From Pseudomonadota bacterium (lineage in GTDB: Bacteria > Pseudomonadota > Alphaproteobacteria > Rhodobacterales > Rhodobacteraceae), in the NCBI GenBank assembly GCA_018240425.1, contig JAFEFU010000004.1:1-42248 (forward strand): a stretch of DNA of 42,248 nucleotides, given 5' to 3'. The position numbers were made by a program, and so were the translations under genes. The notes below the pieces were generated by a model. It made no database searches. It was not told the DNA's origin and worked only from the letters and a program-made list of their open reading frames with translations. Of the stretch, positions 16,865 through 25,722 are shown piece after piece (within the stretch, counting starts at the first letter, position 1; the number at the start of each line of letters is the position of its first letter).

Positions 16865-17632
16865 TCAGCCCGCCAGCAGCGCCAGCGCCGCCCGGTGCAG
16901 TTCGGGCGAGGCGGCGGCCACGGTCGCGATGTTGTGCTGCATCGACAGGCGGTTGCCATGCCAGTCGGTCATCGCCCCACCGGCTTCCTCGACCAGGAGC
17001 GATACCGCGACGAAGTCATAGGGTTGCAGGTCAAAGTCGATGACCAGATCGACATGGCCCATCGCCAGAAGCGCATAGGGATAGCAGTCATAGGCAAAGC
17101 GCCGGGTGGTGCCGGCCCCCATGATCCGGGCGAAGGTCTCGGGGTGGGCGCGCCAGATCTTTTCGCCTTCGTTGACATAGATGGTGGCGCCGGCCAGGTC
17201 GCGGCGGCCCGAGACCGTCAGCCGTTCGGCACCGCGAAAGGCGCCCTTGCCGCGTTCGGCGGTGTAGATCTCGCCGAGGGCGGGCATCCCCACCGCCGCC
17301 AGCCGCGGCTCTCCGTCCACGAGGTGCGACAGGAGAAAGCCGAACAGCGGATGGCCCGAGATGAAGCTGCGGGTGCCGTCGATCGGGTCGATGACCCAGA
17401 GAGCGCGGGCGTCACCGCCTTCGATCCCCTGTTCCTCGCCATAGATGCCGTGGCCGGGAAAGCGCTCGGCGATGAGGCCGCGAACCCTGGCCTCGACGCC
17501 GCGGTCGGCCTGCGTCACCGGGCTTTCGTCGGCCTTGAATTCGATCCCCAGCCGGCCGCGGAAAAAGCGCATGGCCTCATGCGCGGCAATTCCGGCAATG
17601 TCGGCGGCGTCCTCGAGGCGGGCGGCGCCCAT
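16865..17632 (-). CDS. hisN: inositol-monophosphatase-family phosphatase, histidinol-phosphatase type
   Basis: 255 residues. The metal-binding motifs of the family are present: GEEQG near residue 70, WVIDPIDGTRSFISG near 84-98 and, towards the C-terminus, YDFVAVSLLVEEAGGAMTDWHG. The form DPIDGTRSFISGHPLFG is characteristic of HisN-type enzymes that dephosphorylate histidinol phosphate, rather than SuhB, where DPLDGTTNF is usual. An inositol-phosphatase role cannot be ruled out. ATG 17630-17632 is preferred because it lies 2 bases after the upstream stop; an in-frame ATG at 17647 would overlap it. It forms an operon with the IalB-like gene. Confidence 0.85.
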   Translation of the reverse strand: MGAARLEDAADIAGIAAHEAMRFFRGRLGIEFKADESPVTQADRGVEARVRGLIAERFPGHGIYGEEQGIEGGDARALWVIDPIDGTRSFISGHPLFGFLLSHLVDGEPRLAAVGMPALGEIYTAERGKGAFRGAERLTVSGRRDLAGATIYVNEGEKIWRAHPETFARIMGAGTTRRFAYDCYPYALLAMGHVDLVIDFDLQPYDFVAVSLLVEEAGGAMTDWHGNRLSMQHNIATVAAASPELHRAALALLAG

Positions 17633-17634
17633 GC

Positions 17635-18165
17635 CTATTTGGCGCACTGCTTGGCGGCCTCGTCCACGGCGGCCGAGAAACCGGCAAGCGAGAACGTGTC
17701 CTTGGTCTGGGTGCCCTTGGCGGAATGGGCGGTCACGGTGGCCGACTGGCCGGCCTTCAGCGCCGCGATGATCTTGGCGTCATCGTCGGGCGAGCCGGAC
17801 CAGGCCCAGTCCTTGGTCGAGGCGTCGGGATAGAGGTCGAAGGCGGTTCCGCCCACGTCGAGGCTGACCTTCGAGCCCGGCGCGAAGGGATAGCCCCCCG
17901 AGAAGGAAATCTCGCCCTTGGTGCCGGCGCGGTAGGTGATGAACAGGCGGATGTCGCCGCGGCTGACCGATACCGCCTTGCCGCCCTTGGTGTTGACGGT
18001 TTCGGTCGGGGCCGAGACCGACCAGCACTGCTTGGGGGTGCCGTCGACGAAGGTGCTCCAGGCCGTGTTGGTGGCGACCCGGTTGGTCGAGGTCTCGGCC
18101 AGCGCGGGCAGCGCGAGAAGCGCGGCGACGGCGGCGGCCGCCAGACCGGATTTGGGGAATGTCAT
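17635..18165 (-). CDS. IalB-family (invasion-associated locus B) periplasmic protein
   Basis: 176 residues. A cleavable signal peptide (MTFPKSGLAAAAVAALLALPALA, cut after Ala23) is followed by a beta-rich domain. It shows WSTFVDGTPKQCWSVSAPTE near residues 36-55 and paired cysteines at about 47 and 174, the signature layout of IalB. The family was named from Bartonella, where it aids red-cell invasion, but it is widespread in free-living alphaproteobacteria and its role there is not settled. The stop is 2 bases before the HisN-type gene. It is divergent from the asparaginase gene, with about 170 bases for promoters. Confidence 0.85.
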   Translation of the reverse strand: MTFPKSGLAAAAVAALLALPALAETSTNRVATNTAWSTFVDGTPKQCWSVSAPTETVNTKGGKAVSVSRGDIRLFITYRAGTKGEISFSGGYPFAPGSKVSLDVGGTAFDLYPDASTKDWAWSGSPDDDAKIIAALKAGQSATVTAHSAKGTQTKDTFSLAGFSAAVDEAAKQCAK

Positions 18166-18338
18166 CGTCCTGCGGCCTCCAGCCTCTGTTCTTTCGCCCG
18201 TCCCTCTGCCGTCACGGCGGTCAGTTTTGCATGGCGGGGCGCGTCGTGAGTTTGTATGTGACCATAGCGCAAGTCGCGCGGCGGGGAAAAGCCCCGGCGG
18301 CGTGCGGCGGCGGCGGTTTTTCGCGCAAGGAGGCAGGC

Positions 18339-19331
18339 ATGGCGGCGGCACCGATGATCGAACTGTGGCGGGGCGGGCGGCTGGAAAGCTTTCATGCCGG
18401 TCATGCGGTGGTCTGCGGGCCGGGCGGCACGCTGGTCGAGGCCTGGGGCGATCCGGCGGCGGTGATCTATCCGCGGTCCTCGTGCAAGATGCTTCAGGCG
18501 CTGCCGCTGGTCGAAAGCGGCGCGGCGGAGAAGGCGGGGCTGACGGATGCGCAGCTGGCGCTGGCCTGCGCCAGCCATCAGGGCGCGGCGATCCATACCG
18601 GGGCGGTCGCGACCTGGCTGAAGGATCTGGGGCTGGGCGAGGCCGACCTGCGCTGCGGGGCGCACTGGCCCTATGATCTCGCGGCGCGCGACGGCCTCAT
18701 CAAGACCGACAGCACGCCCTGCCAGCTGCACAACAATTGTTCGGGCAAGCATGCGGGCTTCCTGACCCTGAACCGCCATCTGAAGGGCGGGGCCGAGTAT
18801 GTCGAGGTCGACCATCCGGTGCAGCGGGCGGTCAGGGCGGCGACCGAGGAGGTGGCGGGGGAAACCAGCGCGGGCTTTGGCATCGACGGATGTTCGGCGC
18901 CGAACTTCGCCCTGACCGTGGGTGCGCTGGCCCGCGCCATGGCCTTTTTCGCCGGGGCGCGCGATGGGGGATCGGTGCGCGAGCGTGCCGCCCACCGGCT
19001 GGCGCACGCTATGGCGGCCCACCCCGAGATGGTGGCGGGCGAGGGGCGGGCCTGCACCAACCTCATGCGGGCGATGGGCGGCCGCGTCGCGGTCAAGACC
19101 GGGGCCGAGGCGGTCTTTGTCGGCATCCTTCCCGAGAAGAAGCTGGGGATCGCGCTGAAGATCGTCGATGGCGGCACGCGGGCGGCCGAGGCGGCGATCA
19201 CCGCGCTGCTGGTGCGGCTGGGGGTGCTGGACGGCGGCCATCCGGTGGTGGCGCAGTATCTGGGCGGACCGCTGAAGAACTGGCGCGGGCTGGTGACGGG
19301 CGAGTTGCGGCTGGCGGCGGGGTTCTGCTGA
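18339..19331 (+). CDS. class 3 asparaginase (Rhizobium ReAV-like)
   Basis: 330 residues. It is unrelated to the AnsA/AnsB fold and belongs to the serine-beta-lactamase-like ReAV family, which hydrolyses asparagine. Expected elements are in place: the SxxK-type PRSSCK (Ser47..Lys50), ASHQG near 79, the zinc-site cysteine Cys134 with Lys137 in NNCSGKHAGF, Cys185 in DGCSAPNF, and VAVKTGAEAVFVG near 250. AAGGAGG at 18328-18334 fixes the start at 18339. It stands alone, divergent from the IalB-like gene and convergent with the TSUP gene. Confidence 0.9.
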   Translation: MAAAPMIELWRGGRLESFHAGHAVVCGPGGTLVEAWGDPAAVIYPRSSCKMLQALPLVESGAAEKAGLTDAQLALACASHQGAAIHTGAVATWLKDLGLGEADLRCGAHWPYDLAARDGLIKTDSTPCQLHNNCSGKHAGFLTLNRHLKGGAEYVEVDHPVQRAVRAATEEVAGETSAGFGIDGCSAPNFALTVGALARAMAFFAGARDGGSVRERAAHRLAHAMAAHPEMVAGEGRACTNLMRAMGGRVAVKTGAEAVFVGILPEKKLGIALKIVDGGTRAAEAAITALLVRLGVLDGGHPVVAQYLGGPLKNWRGLVTGELRLAAGFC

Positions 19332-19338
19332 GGGCGCG

Positions 19339-19359
19339 CCGGGGGTTTCACACCCCCGG
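19339..19359. terminator. hairpin between convergent asparaginase and TSUP genes
   Basis: Perfect 8-base stem CCGGGGGT/ACCCCCGG with a 5-base loop. It is followed by a copy of the GAGTATTT-like 3'-end element (GGGATACTTGCGCCACAATG at 19368-19387) and probably works in both directions. Confidence 0.65.
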
Positions 19360-19400
19360 ACCCCCGTGGGATACTTGCGCCACAATGAACGGGTATCGGG

Positions 19401-20159
19401 TCAGAGCATCTGCCAGACGAGGCGGAGCGCCATCGCGGTCGAGGTGACGATCAGCAGGGGCTTGATCAGCGCCGCGCCGTTTCGCATGGCGAAATGGGCG
19501 CCAAGCTGCGCGCCGAGCACCTGCGCCGCGCCCATCGCCAGCCCGAGTTTCCACAAGGGCGCCCCGGCGAGGGCGAAGGCGGCGATCGAGCCGAGGTTCG
19601 AGGCGAAGTTCAGAAGTTTGGTGTGGGCGGTGGCCCTGAGCACGCCGTAGCCTGCCAGGAGCACGAAGCCGATCATGAAGAACGAGCCGGTGCCGGGGCC
19701 GACCAGTCCGTCGTAAAGGGCGATGGCCGGGACGAAGGCCGCGGTGAACAGCACAGGCGTCAGGCGTTCGTGGCGGTCGGCGTCGGTCAGGCCGCGCTTC
19801 AGCGCGAAGAAGAGCGCGACGCCGATCAGGACGACGGGCAGGATCAGGCGGAAGGTCTGGGTGGGGATATAGGGCACCAGGCGCGAGCCCACGAAGGCCG
19901 CGGCGAAGGAAAGCGCGGCGGGCAGGATCTGGGCGGCAAGCCTCACATGGCCCTTGCGGGCGTAGACGAGGGCGGCGGTGCCGGCCCCGAAGGCGCCCTG
20001 GACCTTGTTGGTGGCCAAGGCCTGCACCGGTGGCAGGCCGGCAAGCAGGAGGGCCGGCACGGTGATGAGCCCGCCGCCGCCGGCGATGCTGTCCACCGTG
20101 CCGGCGACGAAGGCGGCGAGGATCAGCAGAAGGGCGACGGTCAGCGTGACTTCGAGCAT
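19401..20159 (-). CDS. TSUP (TauE/SafE) family membrane permease
   Basis: 252 residues with about eight hydrophobic segments. Each half has the family motif: DSIAGGGGLITVPALLLAGLPP near 23-44 and DGLVGPGTGSFFMIGF near 150. Close to the first is ATNKVQG. TSUP proteins move anions such as sulfite, sulfoacetate or other organosulfur compounds; the substrate cannot be read here. It follows serB by 54 bases on the same strand, but there is no evident link to serine synthesis. Confidence 0.9.
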   Translation of the reverse strand: MLEVTLTVALLLILAAFVAGTVDSIAGGGGLITVPALLLAGLPPVQALATNKVQGAFGAGTAALVYARKGHVRLAAQILPAALSFAAAFVGSRLVPYIPTQTFRLILPVVLIGVALFFALKRGLTDADRHERLTPVLFTAAFVPAIALYDGLVGPGTGSFFMIGFVLLAGYGVLRATAHTKLLNFASNLGSIAAFALAGAPLWKLGLAMGAAQVLGAQLGAHFAMRNGAALIKPLLIVTSTAMALRLVWQML

Positions 20160-20213
20160 CGTTGGCTCCGGCAGGGCTGGGGCACCATCCCCGCGCGGGC
20201 AGGGAATGTAAAG

Positions 20214-21086
20214 TCAGGCGAAGTCGCTGGCGGCGTAGCCCTGGAGGTAGAGGAGCGCGGTCAGGTCGCCGTGGTTGACGCGGATGTCGCACTGGGCGGC
20301 GACGGCGGGCTTGGCGTGCAGCGCCACCCCGGCGCCGGCGAGGCGCAGCATGTCGAGGTCGTTGGCGCCGTCGCCGACCGCGATCACATCGGCAGGGGTC
20401 AGGCCGAGGCGGGCGGTGATGCCCTCGAGCGCGGCGACCTTGGCCGCGCGGCCAAGAATCGGGCGGGCGACATCGCCGGTCAGATGGCCGTCTTCAATCA
20501 GGAGCAGGTTGGCGTGGTGTTCGTCGAAACCGAGCTGCGCGGCGACCGGGCCGGTGAAGGCTGTGAAGCCGCCGGAGACGAGGGCCGCGTGGCCGCCGTT
20601 GGCCTTCATCGTGGCGATCAGCGTCCGCCCGCCCGGCGTGTAGGTGATGCGCTCGGCCAGCACCTCGGCGATGACGGCGGTGGGCAGGCCCTTCATCAGG
20701 CCGACCCGTTCGATGAGCGCCTGTTCGAAGTCCAGCTCGCCGTTCATGGCGCGGGCGGTGATGGCGGCGATGCGCGCGCCGAAGCCGGCCTTTTCGCCCA
20801 GCTCGTCGATGCATTCCTGGCCGATCATGGTCGAATCCATGTCGGCGAGCAGCATGCGCCGGCGCCGGCCGTAGGTGGGCTGCACCACGAGGTCGAAGCC
20901 GAGGGACTGGAGATCGGCCCAGACCTGCCAGCGGTTGTCGGGGATGGTGGGCAGGGCGAATTCGGCGGCGATGCCGGGGTTGAGCCAATGGGCCTGCCCG
21001 CCGCCCCAGGCATCGCGCAGCGATTCGACCGTGGCGCGGTCGAGGTTGGCGCGGGCGGGGTTGGAAAGAAGCGTGGCGGTGAACAT
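20214..21086 (-). CDS. serB: phosphoserine phosphatase
   Basis: 290 residues. SerB releases serine from phosphoserine, the last step of the pathway. The HAD motifs are complete: ADMDSTMIG (nucleophile Asp82, Asp84), LVSGGFTAF, a lysine in [11 protein letters not shown] and [10 protein letters not shown]. The N-terminal 75 residues form the regulatory or dimerisation region commonly preceding SerB domains. The start at 21086 was chosen from [11 protein letters not shown]. It is divergent from serC, with 155 bases between starts that include a T-rich stretch and the candidate serC leader. Confidence 0.96.
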   Translation of the reverse strand: MFTATLLSNPARANLDRATVESLRDAWGGGQAHWLNPGIAAEFALPTIPDNRWQVWADLQSLGFDLVVQPTYGRRRRMLLADMDSTMIGQECIDELGEKAGFGARIAAITARAMNGELDFEQALIERVGLMKGLPTAVIAEVLAERITYTPGGRTLIATMKANGGHAALVSGGFTAFTGPVAAQLGFDEHHANLLLIEDGHLTGDVARPILGRAAKVAALEGITARLGLTPADVIAVGDGANDLDMLRLAGAGVALHAKPAVAAQCDIRVNHGDLTALLYLQGYAASDFA

Positions 21087-21159
21087 CGGGCCGGGATCCT
21101 GTCGTCGTTGGGCAATGTCGTTTTTTCTGCCTGAAGCGGCGCTTTATGGCACATTTTGC

Positions 21160-21241
21160 GCTTGCGCCAGCCCCCGGCGGCTCTTATGCGTGGCGGCGGG
21201 ACACCCTTCCCCACCGAAGGGCATATATCTGGAAGGATACC
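21160..21241 (+). ncRNA. candidate serC leader RNA
   Basis: The alphaproteobacterial serC motif is a known putative leader RNA found directly upstream of serC. This 5' region has two possible hairpins: CGCC/GGCG at 21165-21179, or CGCCA with TGGCG at 21165-21195; and CCCTT/AAGGG at 21204-21221, just before the GGAAGGA ribosome-binding site at 21231. The position and two-hairpin layout agree, but I could not compare it with the covariance model. Confidence 0.35.
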
Positions 21242-22408
21242 ATGACCGCTGTGACGAAACCGGCCGTGCGCCCGGCGAATGCGCGCTTTTCCTCGGGCCC
21301 CTGCGCCAAGATCCCCGGATTTTCGCTGGACATGCTGGCCGATGCGCCCCTGGGGCGGTCGCACCGCGCCGCTATCGGCAAGGCCAGGCTGAAAGAGGCG
21401 ATCGACCTGACGCGCGAAGTGCTGGGTGTGCCCGAAGGCTACCGGATCGGCATCGTGCCGGCGTCCGATACCGGGGCGGTCGAGATGGCGCTGTGGTCGC
21501 TCCTGGGGCCGCGCGGGGTCGAGGTGCTGTGCTGGGAGAGTTTTGGCGAGGGCTGGGCGACCGACGTGGTCAAGCAGCTGAAGCTGGATGCGGTGGTGAG
21601 GAAGGCCGACTATGGCCGGATCGTCGATTTCGCCGAGGTCGATTTCCACCGCGACGTGGTCTTCACCTGGAACGGCACCACCAGCGGCGTGCGGGTGCCG
21701 GATGGGGCGGCGATTCCCGCCGACCGCAAGGGGCTGACGATCTGCGACGCGACCTCGGCGGCCTTCGCGATGGATCTGCCGTGGGACAGGCTCGATGTGG
21801 TGACCTTCAGCTGGCAGAAGGTGCTGGGCGGCGAGGGCGCGCACGGGATGCTGATCCTCGGTCCGCGCGCGGTCGAGCGGCTGGAGAGCCACACGCCCGC
21901 CTGGCCGATGCCGAAGATCTTTCGCCTGACCAAGGGCGGCAAGTTGATCGAGGGGATATTCGAGGGTGAGACGATCAACACGCCGTCGATGCTGGCGGTC
22001 GAGGATTATCTGGTCACGCTGAAATGGGCGCAGTCCATCGGTGGACTGCCCGCGCTGATCGGGCGGTGCGAGGCAAACGCCGATGTCATTTCGGATTTTC
22101 TGAAAGGCAGGAACTGGATCGCGAACCTGGCCGAGGATGCGGCAACCGCCTCGACCACCTCGGTCTGCCTGAAGTTCACCGACCCGCGGATTGCGGACGG
22201 CGCGGCCTTTGCCAAGGCGGTGTCCAGGCGGCTGGAGGGTGAGGGCGTGGCTCTGGACGCGGGCGCCTACCGCGACGCGCCGCCCGGCCTGCGCATCTGG
22301 TGCGGGGCGACGGTCGAGACGGCCGATGTGCAGGCGCTGATGCCCTGGATCGAATGGGCGTTTCAGGCCGAGATCGCGGCGCTGCCGGTCGAGGTGGCGG
22401 TGCGCTGA
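21242..22408 (+). CDS. serC: phosphoserine aminotransferase
   Basis: 388 residues, the longer alphaproteobacterial form of SerC. This PLP enzyme makes phosphoserine from phosphohydroxypyruvate and glutamate. It starts [31 protein letters not shown] is the conserved entry motif. The PLP lysine is Lys193 in [14 protein letters not shown], preceded by [22 protein letters not shown] 5 bases before ATG 21242 confirms the start. It is co-directional with serA 75 bases downstream. The TGA stop lies within a REP-like repeat unit (22399-22420), so the last codons GTG CGC and the stop belong to the repeat. Confidence 0.97.
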   Translation: MTAVTKPAVRPANARFSSGPCAKIPGFSLDMLADAPLGRSHRAAIGKARLKEAIDLTREVLGVPEGYRIGIVPASDTGAVEMALWSLLGPRGVEVLCWESFGEGWATDVVKQLKLDAVVRKADYGRIVDFAEVDFHRDVVFTWNGTTSGVRVPDGAAIPADRKGLTICDATSAAFAMDLPWDRLDVVTFSWQKVLGGEGAHGMLILGPRAVERLESHTPAWPMPKIFRLTKGGKLIEGIFEGETINTPSMLAVEDYLVTLKWAQSIGGLPALIGRCEANADVISDFLKGRNWIANLAEDAATASTTSVCLKFTDPRIADGAAFAKAVSRRLEGEGVALDAGAYRDAPPGLRIWCGATVETADVQALMPWIEWAFQAEIAALPVEVAVR

Positions 22409-22451
22409 AGCGCACCCTACCGGCCTCTCGCAGGGTGCGCCTCAGCGCACC
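22399..22451. repeat. REP-like inverted pair between serC and serA
   Basis: GGTGCGCTGAAGCGCACCCT plus 2 bases at 22399-22420 differs at only one of 22 positions from the unit at 1778-1799. A partner of 20 bases lies inverted at 22432-22451. Each unit folds on itself. It supplies the serC stop codon and ends 32 bases before the serA start. Confidence 0.75.
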
Positions 22452-22483
22452 ATCCTATCCAAGACTTCCAAGGACATACCCCA

Positions 22484-24079
22484 ATGGCTCCCAAGGTACT
22501 CGTTTCCGACAAGCTCTCCGAAACCGCCGTCCAGATCTTCCGCGACCGCGGGGTCGAGGTCGATTACCTGCCCGATCTGGGCAAGGACAAGGACAGGCTG
22601 CTGGAGGTGATCGGCCAGTATGACGGCCTCGCCATCCGTTCGGCCACCAAGGTTTCGGACAAGCTTCTGGCGGCGGCCACGCGGCTGAAGGTGATCGGCC
22701 GGGCCGGGATCGGAGTCGACAATGTCGACATTCCGGCGGCGTCCAGGCGTGGCGTGATCGTGATGAACACGCCGTTCGGCAATTCGGTCACCACCGCCGA
22801 GCATGCCATCGCCATGATGTTCGCCGTCGCCCGGCAGTTGCCCGAGGCGAGCCTTTCGACCCATGAGGGCAAGTGGGAGAAGAACCGCTTCATGGGAGTC
22901 GAGCTGTTCAACAAGGTGTTGGGCGTGATCGGGGCGGGCAATATCGGCGCCATCGTCTGCGACCGGGCGCACGGGCTGCACATGAAGGTGATCGCCTATG
23001 ACCCGTTCCTGTCGGAGGAGCGGGCGAAGGTGCTGGGCGTGACCAAGGTCGAACTGGACGAGCTTCTGCGCCGCGCCGACTTCATCACGCTGCATGTGCC
23101 GCTGACCGACAAGACCCGCAACATCCTGTCGCGCGAGGCCATCGCCAAGACCAGGAAGGGTGTGCGGATCATCAACTGCGCGCGGGGCGGGCTGGTCGAC
23201 GAGGCGGCGCTGGCGGAGGCGCTGAAGGCGGGACACGTCGCGGGCGCGGCCTTTGACGTGTTCGAGGTCGAGCCGGCGACGGAAAGCCCGCTCTTCCATC
23301 TGCCGAACGTGGTGGTGACGCCACATCTGGGCGCCTCGACCACCGAGGCGCAGGAGAACGTGGCCCTGCAGGTGGCCGAGCAGATGGCGGACTATCTGCT
23401 GACGGGCGCGGTGCAGAACGCCTTGAACATGCCGTCGGTCACCGCCGAGGAGGCGGCGGTGATGGGGCCGTGGATCAAGCTGGCCGGCCATCTGGGTGCC
23501 TTTGCCGGGCAGCTCACCGACGAGCCGATCAAGGCGATCAACGTGCTTTATGACGGCAATGTCAGCCACATGAACCTGGCGGCGCTGAACTGCGCGGCCA
23601 TCGCCGGGATCATGAAGGCGACGAACCCCGACGTGAACCTGGTTTCGGCTCCGGTCATCGCCAAGGAGCGTGGCGTGCAGATCGCCACCACGCGCCAGGA
23701 AAAGGGCGGGGTGTTCGACGGCTACATGAAGCTGACGGTGGTGACGGCCAGGCGCGAACGGTCGATCGCGGGAACGGTGTTTTCGGATGGCAAGCCGCGC
23801 TTCATCCAGATCAAGGGCATCAATATCGACGCCGAGATCGGGGCCCACATGCTCTATACCACCAACGACGACGTGCCGGGGATCATCGGCACGCTGGGCC
23901 AGACGCTGGGTGACGCGGGGGTGAACATCGCCAACTTCACCCTCGGCCGGTCGGGGGTGGCGAAGGACGCGATCGCGATTCTCTACCTGGACGAGCCGCT
24001 GCCCGAGCCGGTGCGGCAAAGGCTGATCGGCACCGGGAAGTTCCGGTCGGTCAGGCCTTTGGTGTTCGACGTCGCCTGA
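22484..24079 (+). CDS. serA: D-3-phosphoglycerate dehydrogenase
   Basis: 531 residues, the long SerA type with an intervening domain and a C-terminal ACT domain. It oxidises 3-phosphoglycerate with NAD, opening serine synthesis. Motifs are GRAGIGVDNVD near residue 72, the nucleotide-binding GVIGAGNIGAIV near 148, INCARGGLVDEAAL near 228 and the catalytic HLGAST near 281. The ACT part begins near 455 (MLYTTNDDVPGIIGTLGQTLGDAGVNIANF) and in this class often binds serine. It follows serC and its REP-like repeat, and a strong hairpin lies behind it. Confidence 0.97.
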   Translation: MAPKVLVSDKLSETAVQIFRDRGVEVDYLPDLGKDKDRLLEVIGQYDGLAIRSATKVSDKLLAAATRLKVIGRAGIGVDNVDIPAASRRGVIVMNTPFGNSVTTAEHAIAMMFAVARQLPEASLSTHEGKWEKNRFMGVELFNKVLGVIGAGNIGAIVCDRAHGLHMKVIAYDPFLSEERAKVLGVTKVELDELLRRADFITLHVPLTDKTRNILSREAIAKTRKGVRIINCARGGLVDEAALAEALKAGHVAGAAFDVFEVEPATESPLFHLPNVVVTPHLGASTTEAQENVALQVAEQMADYLLTGAVQNALNMPSVTAEEAAVMGPWIKLAGHLGAFAGQLTDEPIKAINVLYDGNVSHMNLAALNCAAIAGIMKATNPDVNLVSAPVIAKERGVQIATTRQEKGGVFDGYMKLTVVTARRERSIAGTVFSDGKPRFIQIKGINIDAEIGAHMLYTTNDDVPGIIGTLGQTLGDAGVNIANFTLGRSGVAKDAIAILYLDEPLPEPVRQRLIGTGKFRSVRPLVFDVA

Positions 24080-24097
24080 GCGATGGGATAAGGGGCG

Positions 24098-24124
24098 GTC
24101 GGGGGCCGGACAGCGGCCCCCGAC
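24098..24124 (+). terminator. hairpin behind serA
   Basis: Perfect 11-base GC stem GTCGGGGGCCG/CGGCCCCCGAC with loop GACAG, 18 bases after the serA stop. There is no T-run. Confidence 0.6.
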
Positions 24125-24141
24125 TGATTCCCGGGGTTGAC

Positions 24142-24885
24142 ATGCGCAGCTACGCCATCGGCGACATTCACGGCCACCCAGACAAGCTGGCGGCCCTGCA
24201 CCGGCTGATCGCGGCGGATCGGGCGGCCTGCGGCGACGGCGACGCGCCGGTCGTCCATGTCGGCGATCTGGTCGACCGCGGGCCGGACAGCCGGGGGGTG
24301 CTCGACCTCCTGATCGCCGGGATCGCGGCGGGCGAGAACTGGGTGGTGCTGAAGGGCAACCATGACCGGATGTTCCGGGGCTTCATGGCCGACCCGGACT
24401 ATCACGATCCGCGGCTGCGCCCCGATCTCTGGTGGCTGCACGAAAGGCTGGGCGGGGACACGACGCTGGCGTCCTACGGCATCGCGGGCGCGGACGAGCG
24501 GGCGCTGCACGACCTGCACGACGAGGCCACGGCCAGGGTGCCGGCGGCGCATGTCGCGTTTCTTGCGGGGCTGCCGCTTTACCATCTGCGCGGCGAGTGC
24601 CTGTTCGTCCATGCCGGGATCCGCCCCGGCATCGACCTGCACGACCAGAGCGAGGACGATCTTCTGTGGATCCGCAGGGAGTTTCTGGAGGACGCGCGCG
24701 ACCACGGGGTGCTGGTCATCCACGGCCATACGCCGGTCCAGGGTGTGACCCACTACGGCAACCGGGTGAACATCGACACCGGCGCCGGTTACGGTCGGCC
24801 GATGAGTGCCGTCGTCACCGAGGGGCGCGCGGTGTTCCAGCTGACCGACCGGGGCCGGGTGGCGGTGGTGCCGCCGCGACCCTAG
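24142..24885 (+). CDS. PPP-type metallophosphatase
   Basis: 247 residues. Calcineurin-like phosphoesterase motifs are in order: GDIHGH at residues 7-12, GDLVDRGPDSRG near 41-52, GNHDRMF near 72-78, and a late HGHTPV near 194. This is the pattern of bacterial PPP-family serine/threonine phosphatases and of diadenosine-tetraphosphatase-like enzymes; I cannot choose between them. The ATG at 24142 lies 17 bases after the serA hairpin. It is convergent with the 5-formyl-THF cyclo-ligase gene, and the two overlap by 4 bases at 24882-24885. Confidence 0.9.
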   Translation: MRSYAIGDIHGHPDKLAALHRLIAADRAACGDGDAPVVHVGDLVDRGPDSRGVLDLLIAGIAAGENWVVLKGNHDRMFRGFMADPDYHDPRLRPDLWWLHERLGGDTTLASYGIAGADERALHDLHDEATARVPAAHVAFLAGLPLYHLRGECLFVHAGIRPGIDLHDQSEDDLLWIRREFLEDARDHGVLVIHGHTPVQGVTHYGNRVNIDTGAGYGRPMSAVVTEGRAVFQLTDRGRVAVVPPRP

Positions 24886-25565
24886 GCCGGGGCGTGGACG
24901 CCCGTTTCGGTGACGACGAGGCTCATCGGGATGTCGTGCGGCTGGGGGAAGATCGTGGGTACCTGTGCCGCGGCAAGACCGATCCCGATCGGCCGGCAGG
25001 CGGCGCCGAGCGCGGCGAGGGTGCGATCGAAGTAGCCGCCGCCATAGCCGAGGCGGAAGCAGGCCGGGTCGTGCCCGACCACCGGGGCAAGGGCGATGTC
25101 CGGGGCGACCCAGTCGCCTTCGGCGGGGACCGGGATATTCCAGAAGCCGCGCTCCATCTTCACGCCCGGGTGCCATAGACGGAAGCGCAGAGGGTGGCCC
25201 TGCTCGGTCACGAGCGGAAGCGCTGCCTGCCCGCCGCGCGCGATGACCGTTGTCAGCCAGGGCCGCAGGTCCAGTTCGGCCTTGATCGGCCACCAGCCCG
25301 ACACGATGCGGCCCCTGAGGTCGGGCAGGAGCCGGTCGAGATGGGTGGCGATAGCCGCGGCGGCCTCCTGCCGCGCGGCGACGGTCAGGGTGGCGCGCTC
25401 GGCCAGGAGCCGGGTGCGCTCGGCCTTGCGCCAACGCGCGACATCGCGGGCCTGGACCGGATCGACGGCGCCGGGCAGGCCGCCCTCGGCCTCGGAAAGT
25501 TCGTGGAGCGAACAGGGGGAAGAAGCATAGCCCTTGGGCGGGTCCGGGTCGTCGGGTCGGGTCAT
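24882..25565 (-). CDS. 5-formyltetrahydrofolate cyclo-ligase
   Basis: 227 residues. The enzyme converts 5-formyl-THF to 5,10-methenyl-THF using ATP. The core is present: WRKAERTRLLAERATL at about 45-60, FWNIPVPAEGD near 144 and the nucleotide loop RLGYGGGYFDRTLAAL near 173-188. It is about 35 residues longer than the usual 190, because of an N-terminal extension with KGYASSPCSLHEL ahead of the basic helix where the domain normally starts. The start at 25565 is the only suitable ATG giving that extension. It is divergent from the second thiolase gene. Confidence 0.92.
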   Translation of the reverse strand: MTRPDDPDPPKGYASSPCSLHELSEAEGGLPGAVDPVQARDVARWRKAERTRLLAERATLTVAARQEAAAAIATHLDRLLPDLRGRIVSGWWPIKAELDLRPWLTTVIARGGQAALPLVTEQGHPLRFRLWHPGVKMERGFWNIPVPAEGDWVAPDIALAPVVGHDPACFRLGYGGGYFDRTLAALGAACRPIGIGLAAAQVPTIFPQPHDIPMSLVVTETGVHAPA

Positions 25566-25722
25566 GGCAGGTCCCCTGCATTTCGGTTGCCCCAGTGGGC
25601 GCCCTGGCGCGGGAATGGTCAAGCACCGCTGCGTCACGTCATGGCAGCCATGCGTCAGCGGACTGGCGGCGACCGGGATCAGGGGGGTAGGATCGGGGCA
25701 AGGGTGCGAAGGGAGCGAAGCG

